64,000 bases of DNA from Haemonchus contortus (taxonomy: Eukaryota; Nematoda; Chromadorea; Rhabditida; Trichostrongylidae): the NCBI GenBank assembly GCA_000469685.2, contig LS997563.1, forward strand, positions 19,523,757 to 19,587,756, given 5' to 3'. Numbering within the stretch: the first letter of the stretch is position 1; each line of letters opens with the position of its first letter. The notes below the pieces were generated by a model. The model was given only the letters and a program-made list of their open reading frames with translations. It ran no database searches and was not told where the DNA came from. Position numbers and translations under genes: made by a program. Below, one piece after another: positions 11,653-23,800 of the stretch.

Positions 11653-12767
11653 TTAAGCTACCCCCCCCCCCTCCCACCTTTTCACCACCGCCCCTTCAGA
11701 CCGCCTCAAAACTCCCATTCAAACTGCCCCACCTCCCCGCCACTACAGTACTCCGTCCCTGCAGATCTTACCCCCCCACTAAAGTAGTCATTATTCGATC
11801 CAACCCCCCCCTTCTCGCCAATTCAGTAACCCGCCACCAGCAGATCTAATCCCCCACTCATATAATTACCATTCGAAAGCCTCTGAATTCCCGCCACTAC
11901 CGTACCCTGCCGCATGCGCATCCAAACACGCCCTGCAAGAAACCGCTCAGAGACAGGCCTACTGCAGAAAGTGGTTGTGGAGAAAGGTTTGCGTCACGGG
12001 TTGATCTATACAACATTCGATAGCATTTTTCACGGGGAATCTAGCAGTGTACAACGCAGTTGCAGAAAGACCAAGGGGAAGGGAAAAAACATTGTTTTAT
12101 GAATTGGGCTTGACGAAGTTCGAAGTTTGGGGCCATACCAAGGGAGAAATTTCGACCTATGACAGGGTGTACCATAACACCCTCGCAGAATACAGAGTGT
12201 AGTCTACGACAGTGGAGTGCCTCGCTGCCGCCTCCTCAGGTTCCGGAGAAAAATTCCTCCAAAAATTGGAAAATGCCAAAAAAATCGACTTTGTTATTTT
12301 GCCGTAAATTGATGTCATATTATCAATGGAACCTGTAAAGAGGAGTGTTGAGTGCAGAAACCGTAGATGCACTTATCTACAGCCTTGAAACCAAAAAAGG
12401 AACAATGGGGGCTGAACAAAACCAATAATCATTTTCACATTGTACTGAGTAAAATCGAGTGCGTGGCGCAGTCCAAAGCAAGTTCTGAACAGATCATCTT
12501 CAGGTACCAATGAGCTCCTTTAGGGACCAAAGCGTGTACCCCATGTGCATGCAATCACTTTTCGGATGGAGCTCAAGTGCATGGCGCAATCCAAAATAAA
12601 GCATTTTAATTATTTTAAGGTAACGTCTTGTAGAGCTCGATGAGCTGAGTTCAACGATATTTTTTTCTCCTCGATTAATTTATTTTAGAGCGATTCATAA
12701 AGAAAAGAGGAAAAAGACGCGAACTCGCGGTATTATCGCAAATTTTTGAGTCTTACGGCGAGTACTG

Positions 12768-12850
12768 TACGTCTTCAAACCACCTCAACGATTTTGAATG
12801 GGAGAAAAAAGCGGAGCGCATCCTCATAGGGCTCGATCGACTGGCATGAC
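12768..12850 (+). repeat. tRNA-derived SINE, right part (tail)
   Basis: Immediately after the foldback's TA flank the sequence reads TACGTCTTCAAACCACCTCA, then TTTTGAATGGGAG and GGAGCGCATCCTC. This matches the tail of other SINE copies (TACGCATTCAAAACGTCACT, TGAATGGAAG, GGGGCGCATCCC). It completes the copy begun at 8530. Confidence 0.75.
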
Positions 12851-14284
12851 CAAATTTTTATAGATGACATATAGAGTATTTAATTTGTAAATCTAAAATG
12901 AGGGTCGGTCTTTCTTCCGTGAGTGATGTAGTGTTTGTCCTCGCACAAACGGTGTTCTCTTGCAGTCTTGGGCCGCCCCATGCCCCATCGAGGCAGACTT
13001 TTGTTTAGTGATGGTATTGCTTTTTTTCTAAAGACTGTCCACATTCTTTGAACAGTAGCTTCCTAGCGCAAGGGTCCTTCATGGAATAATCCAATGAAGG
13101 AATGTCGAGAGGACTGTTTGGGTCGCCGTTATCACCACTTTACCTATTTTTCTCTCCCTATGCACTTTTCCGCCGTTTGACCGAGCAGTATCTCTCGAGT
13201 AAATGCGCGACCTAACTTATTCGCATCCCCTCTTAATCCCATCTTGATAATTTTGCTAGAGTGTGGGCCATCCGCTCGCTTTATCCTTTTGAAGGCCAAA
13301 CTCTCCGATACGGTTTAACGCAGACCTAACTTTGTCACATCACGTTTTGGCATCACGTTTTGGAATCTTCTTCATCAAGAGCATATTCAGAGCCTTATTA
13401 CTGTGAAACCTGTAAGCATAACTCTTACACTATTATCGTCTTTATATAGGCTATGGTATTCCCCGTTATATGGTCGTTAGCATTTACTTATTTCATTCGT
13501 TAGGCTTCACTCCGATTCAAGAAATGCCTCTTCTTAGAAATTTTAGATGATATCAGAGGATTCTCAGTGATACTCCATTTATTCGCTAATATTAATGAAG
13601 GATAATCAGTGATATCCTATCATGTACATCACTGCTGTCACCTTTGAAACCTTCACTCGTACAGTCTTCAACGTACTACTGTCGAAATCTATTCTTCGTA
13701 CTTTTAAATAATATTGAGCGATACTGAAGGATAACCTTTCCATTTGCAAATAGTAATGAATGATAACCAATGATATCCTGTCATTTATATCATTGCTGCC
13801 ACTTTTGAAAGTATTTTTCCTACAGTTTTCAACGTACCTTTGCCGGAAAAACGTTCTTTATCGCTAAGTATTTTCGAGTATTTGCATTAATATTTTCCGT
13901 AGGCTTCTAGTTCACTCCTAATACCTTTGAGCCCTCATTATGCACTCAAATATCCATTCAACTGAGTATCCTTTCCGTACAAACTAATGGTCCTGCCGCT
14001 AAGTTGGGCCGATTGCTCGATAATAGCGATGAGTAGATCATCGGTGAGTCGACAGTTCAAGTGCTGGCATTATTTGTTGTGTTGGAGTATCGTTTTCAAT
14101 GGTCATTTGAACATAATGACATGGTGTTCGCGTAACATTGTAACAACAGCCGCCATCGTCGTCGTTGACCACGTACGCGTCACAGACGCGACTTTGTCCA
14201 GTTGGAAGTGCAAATTTCAGGCTACTCACTGCCGGCGAGTGACCAGTTCCGGAACAGTTCGGTTTCGGCTGGACGTGGCTTCTT
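12851..14284. other. No supported gene; contains a diverged tandem duplication
   Basis: AT-rich sequence without recognisable exons. The one structure seen is the duplication at 13580-13838. The left edge of the membrane-protein gene may begin with the open frame starting at 14285. Confidence 0.45.
13580..13838 (+). repeat. Diverged two-copy direct duplication, period about 160 bp
   Basis: Copy 1 (about 13580-13677) and copy 2 (about 13742-13838) share TTTGCTAATA/TTTGCAAATA, AATGAAGGATAATCAGTGAT, ATATCCT.TCAT.TA.ATCA, TGCTG.CAC.TTTGAAA and TTCAACGTAC in the same order. No ORF is conserved between them, so it is a non-coding duplication. Confidence 0.6.
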
Positions 14285-14416
14285 ATGGTTAAAATGTTCA
14301 TACCACCACAATTACTCGAACAACTTCCTCTGCTAGCTATATTCGTTATCCCCGTTACTGGAGCTTATTTTGGTCTACGAACTGTGAACATGAAAAGCGC
14401 CATTCATTTTCAACAG
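14285..14416 (+). other. Possible 5' exon of the membrane-protein gene
   Basis: An ATG-initiated 44-codon frame with a hydrophobic core (LPLLAIFVIPVTGAYFGL) ends at CAACAG followed by GTACAT, a usable 5' splice site, in phase 0. The first confident exon of the downstream gene (14810) begins in phase 2, so a direct join does not keep frame. Either another short exon lies between, or this frame is unrelated. Confidence 0.3.
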
Positions 14417-14809
14417 GTACATTCAATTTTGAATACACGATATTTTATTGAATATTCGTTGGTTATGGTTCGTAGTTCAGTTTATAGCCCACAGGGCTAA
14501 AAGGTGAAGTAACTGGATTTCTTCATTACCAATCTGGGTTTCCACGGTGTATCACTTATCTAAGAGCTCCTTAACCTGTTCTTCGGGTACATCAAAGGTT
14601 AACTGCACAGGATTCATAAATTGGGTTAGAATCACTCACCGCAAGTTTTTATCGAACTCCTTTCTAATCATCGAGCATTTCTCTTTTCCAACTCCTCTTT
14701 CTTATCCATTCGTAGGAGTTACACAAGAAAATAGTGAAGTTGGCCTAGCTGTCTTAGGAATGAATGGCTTATAGTCCTGGTCTTGAATTTTGTGCAATCG
14801 CATGTTCAG

Positions 14810-17800
14810 GTGGTGTGGAAGGTTCCTTCCCGATTTCGAAACTGTAGTTTTGACCCCTGAATTCAAACTTATAAAACTGAAAAGAAATGATTCCATGCCA
14901 GGGGAAATTGCGATCGTAAGAAGACGTTCTTTTCTTTCGGAGTTGGAATTATCGCTCAACGATAGCCTGACGTGAGTTTTAGGGCACAAAAGGATCATCA
15001 GCATGGCGAGCAGCTGTAACCATGAGTATTCTTACTATACCAACATTCACATTTTGGTAGGTTCTTTGGAATGCTACGTTTTTCAAAAGATACGTTTCAC
15101 GATAAAAATGGTTTCCAAGTTTTCTATCTAGAATGAACCCATGAACACTAGAGACAACACATGGGTAGAAAAACGGTCCAAATAGGGCGTAATGAGGGCT
15201 CCAAAAATCGGTTGAGGCGACGTACACACCCAAAGGCAGACGAGTTCTCACGGCGTTCCTTTTAGATGCTGCAGAAGTTGCACCATCAGTGCCAGGGTTT
15301 ACATGTTGCGCGCAGGCAGCTTATACTTCGTAATCTACACCCAATTGCTAACTGTGGATGTTTTTACTTAGCGACATTCTCGTTACGTCCCCATAATGTC
15401 GTGATTGTGCGACTGCAGAAGAAGCCCCCTATGCCAAGTAATAAATTTACTAGACCGTCTACTACTACCTCATTATGTACTTACACAGAATACCCTGTTT
15501 GCGCTATAACATGCATGTACTCATTTGTAAATTTGTAAAATAAAACTGTAATTTATGATCATTCTGTAAAAAACCATTTCCTATTGAAGTTCTGGCTGAG
15601 CACTCAAATCGCACTGCAAAACCTCTTGATAAATAGATTCTTTCTTCAATAACAGCTGTTGGAAATTAAACGACCTTCTATTTGCTGACCGATTTCCAGA
15701 AAACCTTTTTCAAGCGACATCCGTTTCGTGTTGGAAAAAGACTTGTTTCATTTGTTTTCAGGTGCCTACTTATGCGTGGACCAGCTGCTCTCGCCTATCA
15801 GATTGGTTTTTCACTAGCCATCGTGGTCGTATTCTCGACTGTGGCCGGAATTCTTCACTATGTACCGTCGCCAAGTCTATTTATCTACCTACAACTGCGT
15901 TACCTTTCTTCGACATGTCAGTAATATTTCATATAATTCGAGGTCTTAACGACATAATGGCTGAAAACACCGTCACGACTTCTTTATTCGTACTGCCTTT
16001 ATTGCAAGGAATTCCCCTACACCAGGGGTGTAGAGTGGTCTAAGAGCCTCAGAAAAGACTAAAGTTTCAGTTTATGTAAGCAGAGGTTTAGTGCTGGCCC
16101 CTTTAAAGAGACAATTCGTGATTATTTCTTTCAATCAGTCGATCCCGTGTTCAAAGTGGTTAGTACGTGTAGTGAGGGAATGTGGGACGCTACCCAGCCC
16201 ATTGGGTTCATTTCTGCCCCCGAAGAGATGCACTTTCTAGACATTTCTTTCGGCAGAGTAGTGTTAACGAAAATATAAAGCTGTAGTGGCGAGCTAGCCA
16301 ACAATGGCCTCACAAAAACCTACCAAAAAACTGCAAAATGAGGCTCATTTTTTGCTGATTGATTCTGGGTGCTCACCACTCCTTGTTTTTTTTTTTGCAC
16401 GCGATAGTGTAAAAAGATAATTTCTTTGAATATTTTCCTTCTCTCTCTGGTCAAAAAGCATTCCCGCATTGATAAGGGCGGAATATTTGACGTGAGAGAT
16501 TTCTACGGTGATGTCCTTTCTCGATTTTGAGCACCTCAAAGCTGCAATCAGTCAAATAGACACTTATTCAGAGGCACGACCAACTTGCAGGAGAAAATTA
16601 TCGAACCCATATGTGCAGTTTGGCTCGATGTTTTTTGTTTGAGTGCTGCTTTTTGTCTTGGACCGCGCTTTGAACGTTCAGTACGAATTGATGAGATATG
16701 GGCAATAATTTGGCTCCGAGTTGGACCGGAACCCACCAGAACTGGCGCATTTCATGCAGTTTTCATTCCACCACTCGAAAAAACTTTTGTACTACTTATA
16801 CTTTGCTGTGATATTACTCTAATGAAATCTATCGTACGAGCCTTAAGCTGAGGAGGCCAAGGTGGCCGAGGACATAGGCTTCGAGCAGCTATAAAAAGCT
16901 CAGGCTAGTTCCATGTAGTTGGTTACAGAAACATATATTATCTGAATTATTGCGTTTGTATTTTATCAAAAATGATTGTTTCAGTAAGATTGGTAGTATC
17001 AGCCCTACAAACGGTCGTGACAGTGCTTTGTATCATACTTGTGCTATTGCATTCCTCGGCGTTACTCGCCTCCGTCTCGTTGTTCTCCGTTTGCCTCTGC
17101 GTAGCACTGATGGCGTTTTTCCCGTTATTTGGCATAGTATTCGCCGGTTATTCCAGCATCATGACATTCACGCTCATCCTCAATATGTTTGTGAGTTTTT
17201 CTTACAATCAGTACTTTTTGCATGATATAAGGTTAGAAGCGTGATTCTCTGAATGTGATTTCTCGTTCTAATTGAGCGACGAACTAAGCTAGGCTCCCTT
17301 AGGGAAGCTTCTACCACCCACACACCTGATTCCCAGTTAGGTGACGGACTTAGCACCCAATGTCTGCTACCCCAGGCAAGCATGCGGCAGTGATTTCACG
17401 ATGATCACCGTAGGTAGTCGTCATCCACGGGGAATTCAAATCTTACTCTTACCATTCAACACCGTGTGACAAACTTGGCACACCGTTCGAGTTCCATGTA
17501 TCTCACCCTCTGGAGGCTCGGTAAGCCAAAAATGAATTCGATGGATGGATCGTGAGGGTCCTTCTACTACCCATTACCTCGTTGGGCAAGTCGGGTGAGG
17601 AAAGCAGCTATGCGATGCATATAGAGTACGTGTAGGAACTAGTGGTATTCAACGTATTTGAGGGGCTGAACTGGAAACTGCGTGAAAACAATGAAAAACT
17701 GAGATTCTTAAGTTCATGATAGTGGTCATGGTAATTATTGGGGTAGCAATACCTTTCTTCGAATTCCCACGGCAAGCGGCATTGGTTTCGCGGTGGAGAC

Positions 17801-20800
17801 CGTGTCCTTCTGCGGAGACTTCGAATCCTTCCTTGCACAGCGGCCGACTGCGCGCGGTCGGGTGCGGCGAGCGCGACGCGATCTTCGGGGAGAAATACCC
17901 ACCCCCTAGTTGCAGCAGTCGATCTCTTCAGAAAAAAAGCAGTGAGAAAAAATCGTGTTGCGGGCGATCGAAAAAAACTCTGTGAGCCATTTAAATCGCT
18001 CCCGCTTTTGCACCTCATTGAGTACTCCCGGATTTTCCCATTTCAACACTTTAAGTTGTTCCCCTTCGATGAATGTCAAAGGCCAGGGAAGGAGAGGTCT
18101 TTCGTGTGAAAAGACCCGAATCAATCAAATCCAGTACGACTGTTGCGCTATTTTCAGTGTATTCTCTTTGGTGCTGGTGCGTTACTTATTTTCGGAATAA
18201 AAGATGTCACATCGTTTCGTGATATTGTACCATTCGAATTTTCATTTTCCGACAGCGCTATTTCACTTGGTGTCGGATTTGTCGTTTCCCTTTATCAGCT
18301 CACTTCAAGTCCTCTTCTCTACCAGGTCAGGAGTTTTTGAAAAATTCATTAGCATGTTTGTCTCTAAACAAACGTTTCGAGATTGAATTTTTGAATATGC
18401 TCCTCAATATGATTTTCATTTTCAGGCATATTTTCCTATTCCAACACTCTACAAACTGCGGCTCACGTTGGCATTCCATGGCGTTTTTCAACTCTTCTCG
18501 TCTATTCTCGTTTTCTTAACGATTTCGCTTTTCTTTGCTTTTGTGGAGAAGCGATGCGCTTTGTCGTATTCATATAAGGCATTTTTATTATTCGCTAAAG
18601 TAAGTACTTTCCGAAATCCAATATACTAGTTTTTTTTCCAAAATTTTCCCTTCAATTTTTAATGTGTAAAGAGCGTTTCAATGTTCAACCGAACAGTAAA
18701 GCAGCTGCGGTATTTTAGGGAAGTACTTTTAAGATTATGGAGACGGTAGTATAGTATGGCGGGGCATTACGGTACCATACTAAAAGCTGCTATCGATGAA
18801 ATCCACCATTTACTGGAAGTGGCGGTTCTAACAAACTAACAGCCAATAAACCTTCACTTTTCCGTTTCTTTCTCCTTCACAGTGTCTCACTCCATTCATT
18901 TCGTATCGAATGTGCTTCTCATGCGTTCTTCTCAAGCGTTCTCATTCCCAAGAAAGAGGCCCTGTGAATGGGAACGACCCATTCTCTAACAGCAGCAAAT
19001 AAAATCAAACTTTTTGTTTTTTGTTTATTTGAACTCCTCTCACCTCAGAATTGTTCGAGTAGAATGTAGCAACTACACTAGTCACGCTCTTTTGCCATAT
19101 AGGAAGAATCTTAAGTGGAAAAGCCGCCCAGATCGAAAAGCCCCGATAGAAATGTGCCTCAGCGCTTAGGATGACGTAAGTTCAAAGTTCCTTGAAGATT
19201 ATGGAAGGAAGTTATGAAAGCTTTTCGCATTCAAGCTTCCTTTTGTATTCCTTGAGGCCTCTACGGTCTTCGTGTAAGCTTTTAAGGCAAAGTGGCAAGT
19301 GGAACCGATAACTCATGGTCAGCCGTGGCGGCTATGTGGCGATGCTTATGCATCTTGAGGTCTCTGATAGACCTGCCTTTGTACTTTTTTGAGATAATTT
19401 CGAAATATGCTTCAAGGTCGTTAATCCATCATTATCTGCAACCACTTTGCTTCAGAAAGGGCTCTGACCTAATTTCACAATATTGCCTAGTCGTCCCATC
19501 CATTAAGTGGCCGCCTATCTATCATCGGAGCTATTTTTCGGATGTAATTTTTCTTTTGTTCGGAAAAAAGGTTAACAGAGCAAAAAGACAAAGTGGAATT
19601 GGTTGGGGAAGGGGGAAGGGGGAATAGGGAAAAAGTGTGTGTGTGGGGGGGGGGGGGGATAGGGGAACTGCAGAATTTCGTATTCAAGAATCAGAACATT
19701 CCACTGCAATGGACCATATGACCTGTTATGTTTGTGCCTCTATAAAAAGAAGGTTCTATTGATCAACAAGTATTTATAAACAAACAAATTATGGGATGTA
19801 CGAAGATATTATATTTACAAGTACTCATAGAAGGCATAGTAGTGAAATGTTGTATTGGGTTATCAATTGTAATGAATTGGAATACTTTTTAAAACTGCGA
19901 ACTACAATATTCTGAAGGTTCCACAATCTTCCAATCAAAAGCAGTTTTAAATAGGACGCGAAGGCATGGCGCACTCATAGAACTTAAGCTCGGCTTGAAT
20001 CATACGATTCGAAAGTAGCTAATTCATACCTATTCAACTAAACCCGCACTATGACTGAACCATATGTTTGCACCACCTCGAACTGATATTATCCGCACCG
20101 TTACTGCTGTACTCTTCCTAAGCAGTCTCGTCTTAACCCTCTCCCCATCTCCTTGACTCGAACCCCATAGGGATAAGCGCCTCGAATTAGCTCGTTATTT
20201 ATATTATAGTACTCAAGAGCAATTTTTAGCCGGATATATTTCAACATTAAATATCGGAGCAGTTATAGTGAAAAATGCTATTCATACAACGAACTTTCTC
20301 GAACTGAATATACCCTAAAACCATAGATAAGAGCGATTTAATTTACCGGTGAAAACTGAATTGGAATGAAATTGAAATGGAATGCAATCACCCCTGTAAC
20401 TTTATTTAACCGATCGCTATTTTTCTATATGAATTGTTTATTAAGTGGGCGGGGTTTAGAGTTACGGGGCGGAGCTTCTTATAAACTTCTTCTCTGATTT
20501 TTATTTATCCATCCATCAAGTTAGAGGGGAGATTGCATTCAATTTCCATTTCATTCCAAGTTATTTTTCACCGGTAAATAAAGCCGCTCTTATCTATGGG
20601 AATACAGGGTGGTTGGAGCATTCTGAGCCCTGTTAGAATTTAGGAAAGTACGACCCTCTTTTTTCATAGCCACATTTTACATTCTTCAATTTCTATTCAA
20701 TTTATTTCCGCTTTCTTATATGACAGCCTTTTTATCAACCTGAACGAACGAGGAATGACGTTTTAAAGCAGCTTTGACTGACTAGTCGAATTGCACCCCC

Positions 20801-23800
20801 CCCCCCCCCTCCACTAATTGACCCTTAGCTCTTGCAAATGGAATATCCGAATTTGTTCATTTTTTAAACACCCTCTTTACTAGCTAGCTGATATGAAAGT
20901 TTAACAAAAACATCTTTCAGCATACAGTACCTCATCCAGCACTGGCATATGCAGTGATCGTCTCGCTCTTGACTGTTTTCATGTTTTGCATTCAATGGCT
21001 GTACGTATGCATTACTACGCATATCTGGGAAGAATTTGTTAAGGTTCGTATCTGTCCAAGATTCAGTGCTCAAATTTAACGAGAATATCCCACCGCTTCA
21101 TAGAAATGCATGAGGCTTTAACCAACTTCGACTGAATATTTTCAACAACTCAGGGAATATCAGAAAATTTTTGAGCTTCACTGTTCGATAAGGTTTTTAG
21201 TCTAACGAGCCCTTTTCACCGGCCTGAAGATAATACAAATCCTAAAACATTGACGAACGAATGTCTGGGAATTCTACAGCTAAAACAGCCAAACCTATCC
21301 AGGCGGTAGTTACAGTTTATAGAAATAAGTGTTTTCCTTGACCTCATGCTCTGTTAACCTCAGTAAGTAGCCCAGTCCCTTCAATATGTGAGTTTGAAAC
21401 ATTGATCCACCTGGCAATTTTTTTTACAGGGCTACTTGCGAGAACTTACGACTATGAAACAACTCTGCTGTGTTCAGGTAAGGACACTACAAGTTTCTAG
21501 TTCTTATTTTTGCTAAAGGTATTATGCGTTACCTGCAGATACAAGTCTTTATTTTTTCCTCATTCTCATTATGTTAATGGTTTATTTCGCCCAAGGTCTG
21601 TCAAGTATGGCGACAGGCCCTATTCTCGTAACAAGAAAGCATTAGCAGCCGGGCATCACAGCCTACAAGTTACCTCCATCACAAACCATAATAACGAAAT
21701 GAAAAACTTGGGTATGGGAATCAGGCAAAATCTCAGAGAGGAGCTCCTTACCACTTTTATGCAGCAAGTACACAACATTTACACCTTTAATGAAACCGTT
21801 CCATAGCGGTTGAGTGGAGTATTTCATTAGTAATGGTAGACCGGTCAGCGAAGAAGCCTTCCACCCCAAGTTTGTAAGTTAGGTAGAAGTGAAGAAGTTC
21901 ATAGTCAAATTTTGCCAAAGGCTAGCTATCCAGTAAAATGTCTAAATCTCAAAGCGATCCTCGTGGTGATCTGAAAGGCGCTTTCATAGTCCACGATTTG
22001 GCCCGTGAGCGAGCGAGCGATCGAGCAATTTTGGCGGCGCTTGCACGCGGTATCGAGCAAGATTCAGTTGTAAACAAGGGCCAAGGGCCGCCCCAATTGC
22101 TCGATCGCTCGCGAGCCAATTCGTGGACTATGAAAGCAGCTAAAGGAAAAACTGAAAATCCAGCCATGCAAATGAGGTAAGGAGGCCAAAACCGGTGACG
22201 CCTCAGCCCCCAGGGCTCAGCCCTTCCCAGATGTTATGGGTAATTGTGGGAATAATGCTAATAAATTAACAGTGCCGCCAAGCAGAAATTGAAAAGTTTC
22301 GCCATTGAATATTATTTACAATAGTTCCTCCCCTCCCGTTTCTTGTAAAATTATAATATATAAGATAAGACTGTTAAAAACTCTATGAAAAAATTGCCAG
22401 TGTGATCAGAGTATACTTCCAGTCACTAATGCTTATCGTCTGTGCACTTTCTGTGACAGTGGTATCAGTGATACGATTACTGCAATTACCGTACGATCTG
22501 CTGACACCGTTTGCGATGCTGGTCGTTATGTATGTTTACTTATACTTTGTTTTTGAATTTTTTTGGAGAGAAATCTACTTAGTTGTAGTCGTAAGGGAGT
22601 TTTCAAGAGACTAGTCTACCGTCTCTGAAGCCTTTGAATCAGTCATTGGTATAATTCGAATGTTTTGAGAGCACGTCGGCCATCAGCGACCCGGTTGGAA
22701 CCTATGCCTTCCAAGATTCACGGGTCATGAAATAATATTCTATGAAGCGTGTTATCCTTACCGATGTAGCCTTTCAACGCTTATGGGTCCTGTACAGTCT
22801 TGGCGACAATTAAACATGCTGTAGTGGGAATAAATCTGAAGTGCAGAGCGTTAATGCCAGTGATACCAACAGTCGGGATTTCGTCGCGCTTATTCCAATT
22901 CTAGTAATAAAGACAAAAATCCATAACAAAAAAGCCCTCCGTGGTATCAAATTAGAAGTTTTAAATAACTTTTTAGTAATTTTGCCCCTTCTCCACTAGC
23001 AGGTCATACTTACCCATGAATAGCTCTATGCGCGAACACCGCCGCATGGGTACTACTTCGGGCTGTGCCTCCACTAAAATTCATGAACCACCAGAAGCGC
23101 TTAGCAGCTTTCACAGGGAGGAGCCTTTTTTGTAACATCCCCTTTGATGTTCCCTGAGGCATCATCGTAGGATCAAATCGAAAATTCATGTAATTTCTTC
23201 GATATTTCGAGTAAGGTAAGTGTAATGGACGGTTCGATAACCCGAGAAAATTAGCTTGAACAACGAACTGTGTGGATTGTTTCTCGAAGGTATCTCGAAC
23301 AGACGAAACTTTCCCAATCCATTGTACTGGAAAAATTACCAGTAGTAATACGCTTATGATTCCTCGTTGATGCCGTGTACGCTGCGTATGTATGCAATCT
23401 CTTTCCCGTTCATGCTAGTTATTGAACGTTCACTCAAGCAACTCTTGAATAAAAAAGACTTTTCCCCCAACTCTCCGAAATGAAGACTCGATGTCGTTTT
23501 CAGGAGCTGAAACTCTCAGAAGTTCTACTTCTTATAAGCAAAATGCAGCTAGCTTAGCTGAGTGGATATCCATATTTAGTAGCTGAGCTCATTAAAGGAT
23601 GCCTATACTCTCAGAGAAAGTAGTGTATTGTTAGGTTCATTTCATTCTTGTCAATTTCACTTTATTGTTCCAGAACTCTTTGCGGTGGAATGTGTGGAGT
23701 ATTCATGTGTGGCTACTTCTTACCATTCTGCAACTCAAAAGGTCCTCGATGATATCCTTCGAAACTTGTTAGGCAATTTAGTGTCAAGTCTCTTTGTTCA

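Larger units (their letters stand above)
8726..12767. mobile_element. 4.04-kb foldback DNA transposon with ~1.23-kb inverted arms
   Basis: Outer termini are perfect inverted repeats beginning CAGTACTCGCCGTAAGAC and flanked by TA on both sides (8724-8725 and 12768-12769), as for Tc1/mariner-type insertions. The left arm (8726-9960) and right arm (10978-12767, minus a 559-bp later insertion) are reverse complements with scattered differences by eye. The arms contain GC-rich subrepeats with long G or C tracts (13 G at 9680-9692 against 8 C in the other arm). The loop holds a second, diverged palindromic copy of arm sequence (9961-10612) and a tandem repeat (10711-10964). No transposase is visible, so it is probably non-autonomous. 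It sits inside a SINE (8530-8725 and 12768-12850). Confidence 0.85.

Noticed and set aside
17716..18018. Frames across the GC-rich island in the intron
   Set aside because: Open on both strands because GC-rich DNA has few stop codons; they do not fit the phase of the flanking exons.
21938..22180. Pair of overlapping frames with near-identical peptides on opposite strands
   Set aside because: A direct consequence of the palindrome at 21975-22144.
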